From Locusta migratoria (taxonomy: Eukaryota; Arthropoda; Insecta; Orthoptera; Acrididae), in NCBI GenBank assembly GCA_026315105.1, contig CM048744.1, forward strand, positions 355,695,168 through 355,759,167: 64,000 bases of DNA, read 5' to 3'. Below, piece after piece: positions 19,830 to 29,849 of this stretch (the first letter of the stretch is position 1; each line of letters starts with the position of its first letter). Below the pieces are notes generated by a model. The model was not told where the DNA came from and ran no database searches. It saw nothing but the letters and a program-made list of their open reading frames with translations. The position numbers and the translations under genes were made by a program.

Positions 19830-20623
19830 TGCCTTCAAAATTTGAAAAAGTGTTTTCTAGTCAACATTGTCAAAAGCTTTCTCCAGATTTACAGAAGCTA
19901 AAAACATAGTTTTGCCTTTGCTTAGCCTATCATCGTAGATAAGTTGTAGTGTGACTATTGCCTTGCATGTTCTTACATTTCTCCTAAATCCAAACTGATC
20001 CTCCCTGAGTGGATTCTGCCAGTTTTTCCATTCCTCTGTAAATAATTTGTGTACTACTTTGCAACCACGACTTAATAAACTGATTAGAGAAAGCTCCATC
20101 CCACACAGGACTCTAGGGCTCAATGGGTACCGACTGGCTGTCACATAATCCTCCGCCGGTAGGTGTCAATGGATGTGGTATGGAGGAGGATGTGGTCAGT
20201 GCCCTGCACTCCTGATCATTTATTAAACTAATAGTTATGAAATGTTCACACTTGTCTGCACTTTCTTTCTTTTCAATTGGAATTATTATATTCTTCTTGA
20301 AGTTTGAGAGTACTGCCTCTGTCTCATACATTTTCTACACAAGCTAATGGTGTCAGCAGTTCAGAGGGAATATCATCTACACCAAGAGCTTTGTTTTGAA
20401 TCATATATTTCAATATTCTGTAAACTTCTTCTCTCAGTATCATATCTCCTATCTCATCTTCATCTACTTCCTCTTCCCTGTCTACAATACTGCTTTCAAT
20501 TTCATTTCCCTTGCATAGGCCCGCAATATATTTTGTCCACCTTTCAGCCTTCCCTTCGTTGCTCACAACTGGTTTTCCATCTGAGCTCTTGATATTCATG
20601 GAACTACTTTGTTGTCTCCACAC
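19830..20623 (-). pseudogene. RTE copy B reverse transcriptase, 5' half
   Basis: Sense order: SSMNIKSSDGKPVVS, EEVDEDEIGDMILREE and GVDDIPSELLTPL (20623-20350), a degenerate IIIPIEKKESADKCE, then after the 132 bp insert EDQFGFRRNVRTCKAIVTL and LASVNLEKAFDNVD (motif A; 'FVDLEKAFD' here reads SVNLEKAFD, so the first catalytic Asp is Asn). It continues across copy C into 16550. Confidence 0.8.
20088..20219 (-). mobile_element. 132 bp insert with degenerate target duplication
   Basis: It interrupts the RTE motif corresponding to TISLISHG. The flanks 'ttaataaactgattag' (20072-20087) and 'ttattaaactaatag' (20220-20234) match each other and the expected RTE sequence. The insert is richer in GC than its host and reads in minus sense 'aggagtgcagggcactgacc' to a short T-rich end. 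It is probably a 5'-truncated retroposon tail of a family I cannot name. Confidence 0.6.
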
Positions 20624-21107
20624 ATCCTTTTTATTTTCCTGTAGGTGGTATATATCTTTCCCCTAGTTATACATTTTTATATGGATCTCTCCTGCTTAGC
20701 TCATCTACACTTCCTGTCAACCTCATTTTCAGCTCGTTGTACTTCCTTTTGCCTTCTTCACTTGCTATATTTTTAAATTTTCTTTTCCGTCAGTAAAGTC
20801 CAGTACATGTTGTGTTGTCCAAAGATTTCTTTTAGACCTTCACTACTTTGTCTCTCCGAGCTACCCATTCTTCTTCTGCTGTATTACTTTCCTACATCCC
20901 TACTTTCCTTGCCTAATGCTCCCTCTGTAACTCTCAACAACATCTGGTTCCTTTAGTTTTGAGGTTCCATCTCCTTACGTTTCTACATTTTCCAAGTTTC
21001 TTAAGTTTTAATCTACAGTTAATGTAATATGTTATGTTCAGAGTCTATATCTGTATCTGGAGATGTCTTACATTCAAAACCTGCTTTTAAAAATCTATGT
21101 CTAGCCA

Positions 21108-21720
21108 TTATAAAGTCAATTTTACCTTCCAGTGTCTCCTGATCTCTTTCATGTATACAATCTTTTTGCATGGTACCTTAACCAAGTGTTTGTCATTCTT
21201 AAATTGTGCTCTGCACATAATTCTACCAGGTGACCCCCCTTTCTTTCTCCCTATCTTTCCTTTTCTTATTATTGAGTTCCAGTCCCCTATCACAATTGAG
21301 TTTTCCTCTCCCTTGATTGTCTGTATAACTTCTTTTATCTCATCATACATTTTTTTAATCTCATTATCATCAGCAGAGCCAGTTGTCATATAAATGTGTA
21401 CTACTGTGCTCATTGTTGAATTCATGTCTATTGTTGCTACTATAATGCATTCACTGTGCTGTTCATAGTAACTTACCCACATTCCTATTTCCTATTCATT
21501 ATTAGACCTCTCCTGTGTTCCCCCTGACTGATTTTGTATTTATAACTCTGTACTCATCTGACCAGAAATCCTGTGCATCATTCCATCAAACTTCCTTAAT
21601 CCTCACCATATCTAACTTCAACCTATCCATTTCTGTTTTCAAATTTTGTAACTTATCTACCTGATTAAGGGATAGAAGATTCCACACTCCAATCTGTAGA
21701 ATGCCTGTTTTGTTTTTCTT
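21108..21720 (-). pseudogene. RTE copy B endonuclease, decayed
   Basis: Fragments match copy C in order: YYEQHSECIIVATI, VHIYMTTGSADDNEI, then IGDWNSII (catalytic Asp and Asn kept). Frames break after that, with a deletion in the region around GRRGG/EFCTEH. The C-terminal part is traceable at 21010-21110. Confidence 0.75.
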
Positions 21721-21725
21721 GGTGA

Positions 21726-22125
21726 CTACATACATCCTCCTGAGTAGTCCCCACCCAGACAATCTGAATGGGGGACATTTTCACCTCCAGAATATTTTAC
21801 CCAAGAAGATTCCATCATATATTCATACAGCAGAGCTGCATGTCCTTGGGAAAAGTAACAACTGTAGTTTCCTCTTGCTTTCAACTGTTCACAGTAGCTG
21901 CATGGCAAGTAATGTTAGCTGATGCTACAAGGCCAGCTCAAACAATCATAAGACTGTTACCCCTGTAATTACTGAAAAGTTTGCTGCCCCTGTTCAGGAA
22001 CCACACATTTGTCTAGCCCCTCCACAGACACCCCTCCACTGTGGTTGCACCTATGATAGGGCTATCTATATTGTCGAGACATGCAAGCCACCCCATCTTG
22101 GCAATGTCTGTGGTTCATGGGGATG
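21726..22125 (-). other. RTE copy B 5' UTR
   Basis: Aligns with the copy C 5' UTR (19440-19826) and the copy E 5' UTR (23683-24060): 'aggggtgtctgtggaggggc' and 'ttgccaagatggggtgg' motifs in minus sense. The shared 5' boundary indicates full-length insertion of copy B. Confidence 0.8.
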
Positions 22126-22149
22126 GTCAGTCACTAAAAAAGGCAATTA

Positions 22150-22152
<3 letters not shown>

Positions 22153-22199
<47 letters not shown>
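22153..22199 (+). repeat. (AC)n microsatellite
   Basis: About 23 uninterrupted AC units. It directly follows a hammerhead-like motif in the minus sense, as in the foldback family. Confidence 0.95.
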
Positions 22200-22201
<2 letters not shown>

Positions 22202-22900
22202 TTACAGTTTTCACCCACAGTCTTCATCAGTATAGAACACCCTCTCATTGATAAATTCACAGACTCGGGTAACACACAGCCGTCATCTCCAGCTGCTGCC
22301 TTCTGAGTGACACTCAGCAGTAGGTGTGACTCGAAGTGATGAAGGGACGAGAAGGGAGGGGGAAAGGGGTGGACACAATATGAGAGTAGGAATAGATATA
22401 GATATACAAATTAGGTAGGTAGTGGTGGATGAAGGGAAATGAGCTTAGAAAAGTCAGGGGGGAGGGGAGGTTAAGCAAAAAATATAACATACGCAATGGA
22501 GTAAGAGAGCAGCATGTAATATAGTGTACATGGTGGTTAATGAGATTTAGGATAGAGAGAGATCAGGAATTGTAAGAATAACTCCCATCTGTGCAGTTCA
22601 TAAAAATGGGTGGGGGAGGGGGGTCCAGATGGCGGCTTTGTTGTGAAACAGCCATTGAAATCAACCATGTTAAGCTCAGCTACATGTTGTGCCACAGGGT
22701 GCTCTATTTTTGGTGACAGTTTGACAGTGGCCATCATCCTAATGGTCAGCTTATTAGAATAGGAATTGGGTGCTTTAAGTGGTCTTGCACTGGGGTGATG
22801 GATTATGAGGGGGGTAGATAGGTGGTTGAAGGATTGGAGATGTGTGGAGGTATGGTATGGGAAATCTGTTTGTGTACTAGGTCTGGGGTATAGTGAAGGC
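22200..22900 (-). repeat. Unclassified repeat related to the foldback family
   Basis: The minus strand at 22235-22203 reads 'ctgatgaagactgtgggtga' followed by 'aaactg', matching the CTGANGA...GAAA pattern of the foldback and Penelope repeats, and runs into (TG)n. Upstream in sense is a purine/pyrimidine-skewed stretch (G-rich on plus at 22340-22480) and a 66-residue frame (22537-22737) with HFYELHRWELFLQFLISLYP, which weakly recalls the end of Penelope GIY-YIG proteins (ELRRWELALQLILS). Confidence 0.4.
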
Positions 22901-23670
22901 CTTTGTCAGACGAACAGCATATCAGAATTTACGCATAAACTGTTGTAAAAATCACCCTAGAGTGTAGCAAAAAATTAAAGTGTCATTAAAAACCACTATA
23001 TATTTATTACTAAAGGAGTGTGGAAGTGAATAAATGAATGCTGAGATCTGAGAAGCACACATTTAATCAATCACTCTGAGAAAACCTTATATTAAATATG
23101 AATATGATGTTTTTGAGATATGTCCCAGTGCTTAAACAAAATAAAGGTAAATGTTTATTCATTTGTTGATGTCTTTCAAAATATGAGACTGCATTTTACA
23201 TGCCTATAACAAAAAGTTCTAAAATACATTCAGTAACCTCTCTTCCATGGCTCTGCTGTTAAAAGAATGAGTTATGAAAAAGATGTATCCAGATTACCAT
23301 AAGTTCTGGAAATCAAGGAATTTCAAATAAAATTTGTGAGGGAGAAATGCTAAAACTGTGTGGAAAAGCAGGTATGTTGAATAGGAATTTCACTTTGGGA
23401 AACTTGTTGCAATCTTGTAATGCATGCTAATTCTAATATCGTTCATTGTCATGTTCTGTGCTTATCTGAGAGTTCTATTAACAATTATAAAGTACTTTAA
23501 CCATTTTATACCAGATATCTTCTCCACCGCCCCTCACATACCGCTACTCACACAGATGTCACAACCCCCCCCCCCCCCCCCCCCACAAACACAGAGAGAG
23601 AGATTGAAGATTGATGGTTATCTATGTGACAGAAATGCAGTAAAATAAAATAAAAAAATATTATGAAAAT
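22901..23670. other. No gene seen; C20 tract
   Basis: AT-rich DNA with a run of 20 C at 23565-23584 and a short (GA)n after it. Nothing else is recognisable. Confidence 0.5.
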
Positions 23671-23682
23671 CCACCCCCCCAT

Positions 23683-24099
23683 GAACCACAGACATTGGCG
23701 AGGTGGGGTGGCTTGCGTGCCGCAACCATACAGATAGCCATATTGAAGGTGCAACCACAGTGGAGGGGTATCTGTAGAGAGTGGTTACTGAAAAAGGGAA
23801 TCAGCCTTTTCAGTAGTTGCAGGAATAACAGTCTGGATGATTCACTGACCTGGCCTTTTAACATCAGCTAGCATGGCTTTGACATGCAGTTACTGTGTAC
23901 AGCTGAAAGCAAGGGGAAACTAAAGTTGTTCCTCTTTCTGAGGATATTCAGCTCTACTGTATGAATATATGATGATGGTGACTACTTGGGTAAAAGATAC
24001 GGCAGGTAAAATAGTCCCCTATTCAGATCTCTGGACGGGGACTACTCAGAAGGATGTTGTCATCAAGAAAAACAAAACAAGCTTTCTATGGATTGGAGC
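23683..24099 (+). other. RTE copy E 5' UTR
   Basis: Matches the 5' UTRs of copies B and C, including 'gaggtggggtggcttgcgtg', 'cagtggaggggtatctg' and 'ggaaactaaagttgttcctc'. The best 5' boundary of the family in this window is seen here next to a target duplication. Confidence 0.8.
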
Positions 24100-25256
24100 T
24101 TGGAATGTTCTATCCCTTAATCGGGTAGGTAATTTAGAAAATTTGAAAAGATAAATGTGTAGGTTAAAGTTAGATATGGTGGGGATTAGGGAAGTTCAGT
24201 GGCAGGATGAACAGGATTTCTGGTCAGGTGAGTACAATGTTATAAATACAAAATCATTTGGTGGTAACGCAGGAGTAGGTCTGATAATAAATAAGAAAAT
24301 ATGAATGCTGATAAGTTACTATGAACAGCATAGTGAACGCATTATCATAGCAAAGATAAATATGATGCCAACACCGAAGGCAATAGTACAAGTTTTATGC
24401 CAACTACCTCTGCTGATGATGAGGAGATTGAAGAAATGTATAAGGAGATAAATTATTCAGACAGTTAATGGAGAAGAAAACTTGATTGTGATGGGGTATT
24501 GGAACTCATTAACAGGAAAGGGAAGAGAAAGAAATGTAGTAGGTAAATATGGAGTGGAGAAAAGGAATAAGAGACGAAATCACCTGGTAGAATTGTATGT
24601 AGAGCACGATTTAGTCATCACAAACCCTTAATCACCATGAAAGAAGGTTGTATACATGGAATAGACCATGAGACAATGGAAGGTAGCAGATTGACTTTAT
24701 AATGCTAACGCATAGGCCTAGAAACCAGGTTTCAATCTGTAAGACAAATGTTCAAATGTTTGTTAAGTTTAAGGGACTTAACTGTGGAGTCATCAATCCC
24801 TAAACTTACAAACTACTTCTGCACTTCTTTATACTAAAGACGACACAAACATCCATGCCTGACGGGGGATTTAAACCCCTGACTGGGAATGGCCTTGTGC
24901 ATCAGAGCATAGAGCCTCAATGCGCTTGGCCACTCCACTGTGGCTGTAAGACATATCCAGGCGCAGATATAGACTGTGACCATAAGTTCTTGGTTTTGAA
25001 CTGTAGATTAAAACTTAAGAGACTGCAAAAAGATAGAAAAGTTAAGAGATGGAACCTGGAAAGACTGAAGGAACCAGAGGTGGCTGAGAGTCTCAGAGGG
25101 AGCATTAGGCAAGGAATGGCTGAAACAGGGGAAAGTAATACAGTAGAAGAAAAATGGGTAGCTCAGAGACATAGAGCAGTGAAGGCTGCTGAGGATCATT
25201 TAGGCAGAAGGACAAGACCTAATAGAAATTCCGGGGATAACACTGGAGATAATTAA
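24100..25256 (+). pseudogene. RTE copy E endonuclease, with SINE insertion
   Basis: Traces in order: IGAWNVLSLNRVGNLENLKR, IREVQWQDEQDFWSGEY, VGLIINKKI, VMGYWNSLTGKG (the catalytic Asp of GDWN is Tyr), LVELYVEHDLV. A SINE then interrupts before KTYPGADIDCDHKFLVLNCR, where SDH is CDH. Stops and frameshifts are frequent, so it is inactive. The C-terminal linker has RLQKDRKVKRWNLERLKEPE and then the segment preceding RT. Confidence 0.8.
24747..24943 (-). mobile_element. tRNA-derived SINE in RTE copy E
   Basis: Same family as 6822-7018, here on the minus strand. The 10 bp repeat 'ctgtaagaca' flanks it (24737-24746 and 24944-24953), and removing the SINE restores the RTE codons CKTYPGADID. The 3' tail end ('caaatgttcaaatg') is at the low-coordinate side. 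The B-box region near 24875-24890 is mutated ('ggatttaaacccct'). Confidence 0.9.
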
Positions 25257-26437
25257 ATGAATTGATGAAAGAAGAAAATATAAAAATATAAAAAGCAGGC
25301 AAAGTGGAGTATAGACAACTAATAAATGAGATTGATGGGAAGTACTGACTGGATAAGCAGGAGTGGCTAGAGGACAAATGTAAGACTGTAGAAGAATGTA
25401 TAAATAGAGGAAAGATAGATACCGCCTACAGGAAAATAAAAAGAGACATTTGGAGACAAAAAAACAAGCTACATGATTATCAAGAACTCAGACGGGAAAC
25501 CAGTACTATGCAAAGAAGGGAAATCTGGAAGGTGGAAAGAATATATAGAGGCCCTATATAAAGGAAATAAACTTGAAGGCAACATTAAAGAACATGAAGA
25601 TGAATTACAGGAAAATGAGATAGGAGATACAATACTGTGAGAAGAATTTGACAGAACACTGAAAGATTTGAGTCGAGAAAAGGCCCCTGGAGTAGACGAT
25701 ATATCGTCTGAACTGTTGATATCATCAGGAGGGCTGGGCATGAAGAAATTATTCCACCTGGTATGCAAGGTGTATGAGACAGGGGAAATAGACAGGGGAA
25801 ATTCTCCGAAACTTCAAAAATAATGCAGTAATTCCAAGTCCAAAAAAAGAAAGTGCAGACAAATGTGAAACTGCCGAACTGTCAGTTTAATAAGTCGTGG
25901 ATGCAAAATACTAACACACATTATTTACAGACGAATGGAAAAACTGGTGGAATCTGATCTTGTGGAAGATCAGTTTGGACCTAGGAGAAATGTAGGAAAA
26001 GGGAAGGCAATACTAGAAGATAGTTTAAGAAAGCAAAACCTACATTTTTAGCATTTGTAGATCTGGATAAATTTTTGACAATGTTGACTGGAATACACTC
26101 TTTCAAATTGTGAAGGTAGCAGACGTAAAATAGAGGGATCAAAGAGTTATATTCAACCTGTACACATTTCAGGCAGCAGTTATTAGAGTTGAAGGGCATG
26201 AAAGGGATGCAGTGGCTGGAAAGGGAGTAAGACAGGATTGTAGCCTTTCCCCATTGTTGTTAAATCCTTGCATTGAGTAAGTTGTGAAGGAATGCAATGA
26301 TAAATTTGGAGAGGGAATTATAGTTCAGGGAGAAGAAATAAAAACTTTGCTGTTTGCTGATGACATCGTAATTCTATCAGAGACAGCAATTGAATGTAAT
26401 GGACAGTGTTTTGGAAGGAGAGTATAAGATGAACATA
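25257..26437 (+). pseudogene. RTE copy E reverse transcriptase, 5' part
   Basis: Decayed RT: IDERRKYKNI, NKSYMIIKNSDGKPVL, LSREKAPGVDDISSELL, VIPSPKKESADKCE, EDQFGPRRNVG, FVDLDKFLTMLTG (motif A region shifted), GKGVRQDCSLSPLL (motif B with Gly to Asp), and LLFADDIVILSETA (motif C with both Asp). It is cut off at the TTAA site in the NINKSK segment. Confidence 0.8.
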
Positions 26438-26439
26438 GT

Positions 26440-27331
26440 GATGCATATATGCATCAATCTATTTCCTTGAGTATTTTCTTTCACCACAGCTTTACTGACT
26501 ACTGTAACGTAGCTTGTGTATTTGTTGTATCTTGACCAGTGGAAGTATTTATTGTGAAGGAGTTGCTACCAAGGAGGTTAGAATAAAGGGAGATGGCATT
26601 ATCTATGCCAAGCACATATGTCAGTTTCAGAATGCTATTTCTAACAGAAACTATGCGTTAAGTCAACCCTCTTATTGTTAATACATTGAACTGACAGTCA
26701 CTGCAAAGTGTGTACTTTCAAACTATATACTTTCTTGAATAAATAATGATAAATGCTTATCATAATATATTTGAAAACTTAATTTTTAATGGCTAATTTA
26801 CACTCTTTTAACATGTTGTACATCACGGCAAAACTGTTGGATGTATTATTTCTGTTTTAAGTGACATAAAATGTTAGCTTTGAAATACGAACACTTCTAC
26901 AAAACTTAGTAATACAGCAGATTCAGGCTTCACATTTTCAGCATAGGGGCATCTCCGTGTATTCTAACCTCTTCAGTTGCTACTTTTGTAGCATTATCTT
27001 TGGTAATGGAAGTGTAACTCATTATTACTGCTGTTCACCATTATCAGCTGATTGTAGATGAAGCATTAATTAAAGATAAGTGCCACAAAAATTACAGCCA
27101 TGTTTTTTATAGGAATTATAGGTATTTATATATTTTATACAGTTTTTTAAGTTATTAGCTCTAATATGAATGATTCACATAGGAATCATCATGTGTAAAG
27201 GAACACAACACACACAATCCCTGTTCACTTACAAGTAGTTATTCCTTATTTATGTTCCTTATATATTAACACTGTCTCTTGTTCTTGATAACATGAGTCT
27301 GGCTTACATTATAAAATCATTACATGAGTGG

Positions 27332-27334
<3 letters not shown>
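26440..27334. other. Left part of the piggyBac-like insert, non-coding
   Basis: AT-rich with no coding frame. It contains an imperfect inverted repeat of about 45 bp: 26561-26605 ('ggaggttagaataaagggag') against 26941-26985 (complement 'agaggttagaatacacggag'), perhaps a separate small foldback or MITE. Confidence 0.45.

Positions 27335-27372
<38 letters not shown>
27335..27372 (+). repeat. (AT)19 tract
   Basis: Uninterrupted alternating AT, immediately before the first Penelope terminal repeat. It is followed by a (GT)n-rich stretch to about 27458. Confidence 0.95.
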
Positions 27373-27375
<3 letters not shown>

Positions 27376-27423
27376 TACCTTGTTGTGTTAGCGTGTGTAT
27401 GTGTGAGTGTGTGTGTGTGTGTA

Positions 27424-27456
<33 letters not shown>

Positions 27457-27691
27457 GCATGCTTGTTTGCCTTTCCTTTTATCCCCTTAAGGTAAGTCCT
27501 TCCACTCCTGGGATTGAAATAACTCCTTTTCCACTTCCTTAAAACCCGTATCCCTCCTTTTTCCCCTCCTTCCTTCCTCTTTTGCTGAAGAAACTAGCAA
27601 GCGGTGGCGAAAGCATGTATGTGTGTTTGTGTGTGATTTTATTTGTTTCTGTCGACGGGCCTGTGCTTTGGGTAAGTCATCCGTTTTCTAC

Positions 27692-27696
<5 letters not shown>
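27373..27696 (+). repeat. Penelope terminal repeat (pLTR) 1
   Basis: GT-rich start, then 'ccccttaaggtaagtccttcc', 'ctcctgggattgaaataact', a polypyrimidine stretch, a hammerhead-like core at 27585-27618 (ctgaaga ... ggtggcgaaagc), and an end 'ggtaagtcatccgttttc'. The same block recurs at 28440-28697 (+), in the palindrome arms (28782-29390), and at 29530-29790 (-). Confidence 0.75.

Positions 27697-27769
<73 letters not shown>
27697..27769 (+). repeat. (TA)36 tract
   Basis: Uninterrupted TA dinucleotides joining pLTR 1 to a truncated Penelope ORF. Long-read or cloning slippage may affect its exact length. Confidence 0.95.
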
Positions 27770-27773
<4 letters not shown>

Positions 27774-28320
27774 AATGAGATCCATCCTTAATGACATCCT
27801 CCCCACTCCTCCGAGAGTGTCTTTCCGCCGCCCACCTAACCTTCGTAACCTCCTAGTCCATCCCTATGAAACCCCCAAACCACCTTCCCTACCCTCTGGC
27901 TCCTACCCATGCAACTGCTCCCGTTGTAAAACCTGCCCTATGCACCCTTCCACCACCACTTACTCCAGTCCAGTAACCCGGAAGGTGTACACGATCAAGG
28001 GCAGAGCCACTTGCGATAGCACCCACGTGATTTACCAACTAACATGCCTGCACTGTGAAGCGTTCTATGTGGGAATGACCAGCAACAAACTGTCCATTCG
28101 CATGAACGGTCACAGGCAGACAGTGTTTGTTGGTAATGAGGATCACCCTGTGGCTAAACATGCCTTGGTGCACGGCCAGCACATCTTGGCGCAGTGTTAC
28201 ACCGTCCGGGTTATCTGGATACTTCCCACCGACACCAACCTTTCAGAACTCCGGAGATGGGAACTTGCCCTTCAGCTTATTCTCTCCTCCCGTTGCCCAC
28301 CTGGTCTCAATCTCCGCTAA
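27770..28320 (+). pseudogene. Penelope-like element, GIY-YIG endonuclease part (5' truncated)
   Basis: An open frame of 181 residues from Met at 27775. It begins at the MRSILNDILPTPPRV segment, which in the fuller minus copy lies in the middle of the protein, so the RT domain is missing. Next comes a Cys-rich linker (CNCSRCKTCPMH), then the GIY-YIG core VIYQLTCLHCEAFYVGMTSN, R-MNGHRQ, GNEDHPVAKHALVHGQ and a C-terminal ELRRWELALQLI. This endonuclease type is known for Penelope-like retroelements. It is followed by its own terminal repeat (28440). The frame is intact, so this copy is fairly young. Confidence 0.85.
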
Positions 28321-28439
28321 CTCAAATTCCCGCCCACCATCTTTAGCATCTTTGCCTTGCTTTTGTGGACAGAGCCTCTGCCTCAATTGGTATCTCTGTC
28401 CAATTTCTTTGCTTTTTACAAATGTCTGTCTAGGTGTGT

Positions 28440-28694
28440 TTGCGTTTCGATATGTCTGAGTGTGTGTGTATTTGTTTACCTTCCTTTTTTTTCCCCTAAG
28501 GTAAGTCCTTCCACTCCTGGGATTGGAATGACTCCTTTTCCACTTCCTTAAAACCCATATCCTTCCCTTTTCCTCCCCTTTTTTCCTCTTTTTCCTGAAG
28601 AAGCTGCCAGTGGTGGCGAAAGCTTGTATGTGTGTTTGTGTGTGATTTTATTTGTTTCTCTCGACGAGCCGGTCCTTTTGGTAAGTCATTTCTT

Positions 28695-28697
<3 letters not shown>
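28440..28697 (+). repeat. Penelope terminal repeat (pLTR) 2
   Basis: Very similar to pLTR 1 ('cccctaaggtaagtccttcc', 'ctcctgggattggaatgact'), with a hammerhead-like core at 28595-28626 (ctgaaga ... tggcgaaagctt). It lies directly 3' of the GIY-YIG ORF, as expected for the 3' repeat of a Penelope element. Confidence 0.8.

Positions 28698-28743
<46 letters not shown>
28698..28743 (+). repeat. (TA)n tract
   Basis: About 23 TA units between pLTR 2 and the palindrome. Confidence 0.95.
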
Positions 28744-28744
<1 letters not shown>

Positions 28745-28781
28745 GAATATTATAGAGGAAAAATTCCTAACAGGAAAAAAA

Positions 28782-29385
28782 TATACGTAAAAAATAGATG
28801 AAGAACACTTACCAGGCGAAGGGGCACAGGCAGCAATAGCAACAAATAAACACACAGACACACACACACTCAAAAATGCTAGCTTTCGCAGCCTAGCTGC
28901 TTCATCAGGCAGAAGGGAAGGAGAGGGAAAAGGAAATGATGAGGGATTTAAGGAAGGGGGTAAGGAGCCATTCCAATCCCGGGACAGGAAAGACTTACCT
29001 TGGGGGAAAAATGGAAGGTAAATAAATGCACATACACCCACACATTTACACAGACACAAGTACACTTAGGCAGACATACTGTAGAACTACAGTATGTCTG
29101 CCTAAGTGTACTTGTGTCTGTGTAAATGTGTGGGTGTATGTGCATTTATTTACCTTCCATTTTTTCCCCCAAGGTAAGTCTTTCCTGTCCCGGGATTGGA
29201 ATGGCTCCTTACCCCCTTCCTTAAATCCCTCATCATTTCCTTTTCCCTCTCCTTCCCTTCTGCCTGATGAAGCAGCTAGGCTGCGAAAGCTAGCATTTTT
29301 GAGTGTGTGTGTGTCTGTGTGTTTATTTGTTGCTATTGCTGCCTGTGCCCCTTCGCCTGGTAAGTGTTCTTCATCTATTTTTTAC

Positions 29386-29390
<5 letters not shown>
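28782..29390. repeat. Near-perfect 608 bp palindrome of Penelope terminal repeats
   Basis: Left arm 28782-29084 and right arm 29087-29390 are reverse complements with one single-base length difference ('gggggaaaaatgg' against 'ccattttttccccc') and no mismatch that I found. The loop is only 'aa' (29085-29086) between 'ctgtag' and 'ctacag'. Each arm is a pLTR variant containing the best hammerhead-like core of the window (29264-29294 on plus, 28878-28908 on minus). It is flanked by (TA)n on both sides. Confidence 0.9.
29264..29294 (+). ncRNA. Hammerhead-ribozyme-like core
   Basis: The sequence is CTGATGA, then stem II 'agcagc' - loop 'tag' - 'gctgc', then GAAA and a self-complementary GCTAGC. 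CUGAUGA, a stem II and GAAA are the conserved hammerhead boxes. The bases after GCTAGC are 'att', so the expected U-H cleavage dinucleotide is not cleanly placed, and stem I is not obvious. Penelope-like terminal repeats are known to carry hammerhead motifs. The same motif is on the minus strand at 28878-28908. Confidence 0.5.

Positions 29391-29444
<54 letters not shown>
29387..29444 (+). repeat. (TA)n tract
   Basis: About 29 TA units joining the palindrome to the minus-strand Penelope fragment. Confidence 0.95.
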
Positions 29445-29445
<1 letters not shown>

Positions 29446-29529
29446 CTCGGACAGTGTAACACTGTGCCAAGATGTGCTGGCCGTGCACCAAGGCGTGTTT
29501 AGCCACAGGTTGATCCTCATTACCAATAA

Positions 29530-29790
29530 AGATTGTTTGACTTACCCAGAGTACAGGCTCACCAATAGAAACAAAAAAACACAAATAAAAACACACAAAC
29601 ATTCAAGCTTTCGCCACTGCTGGCAGCTTTTTCAGGAAAAAGAGGAAGGAAGGAGAGGAGAAAGGTAAGGATACGGGTTTTAAGGAAGTGGAAAAAGAGT
29701 CATTCCAATCCCAGGAGTGGAAGGACTTACGTTAGGGGAAAAAAAGGAAGGTAAACAAATACACACCACCCACACATATCCACACGCAAA
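29530..29790 (-). repeat. Penelope terminal repeat (pLTR), minus copy
   Basis: Contains the reverse complement of the 'ggtaagtccttccactcctg'-type block (as 'ggagtggaaggacttacg') and a degenerate hammerhead-like core at 29604-29634 on the minus strand (ctgaaaa ... agtggcgaaagctt). It lies between the GIY-YIG body and the fragment of a second copy. Confidence 0.75.
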
Positions 29791-29849
29791 CAAACCTAGG
29801 CAGACATATGTAGAAACCAAAGAAGTTGGACAGAGATACCACTTGAGGC

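Larger units (their letters stand above)
15131..22125 (-). mobile_element. RTE/BovB-like LINE, copy B (split by nested insertions)
   Basis: An old full-length copy reading from 22125 (5' end, 'ccatccccatgaacc' in sense) down to 15131 (3' tail). It is interrupted by copy C (16554-19826), a foldback element (15485-15907) and a 132 bp insert (20088-20219). Joining the RTE parts across copy C restores the normal alignment with no gap (33 columns on each side of the site match copy A in length). The flanks carry 'gtcagttac' (15122-15130) and 'gtcagtcac' (22126-22134), an 8/9 target-site duplication. Without the inserts the element is about 3.1-3.2 kb, as expected for RTE. Confidence 0.85.

Noticed and set aside
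27324..29668. Frames rich in Tyr-Ile repeats and Cys/Val repeats
   Set aside because: These are (TA)n, (GT)n and Penelope terminal repeats translated; no protein is supported.
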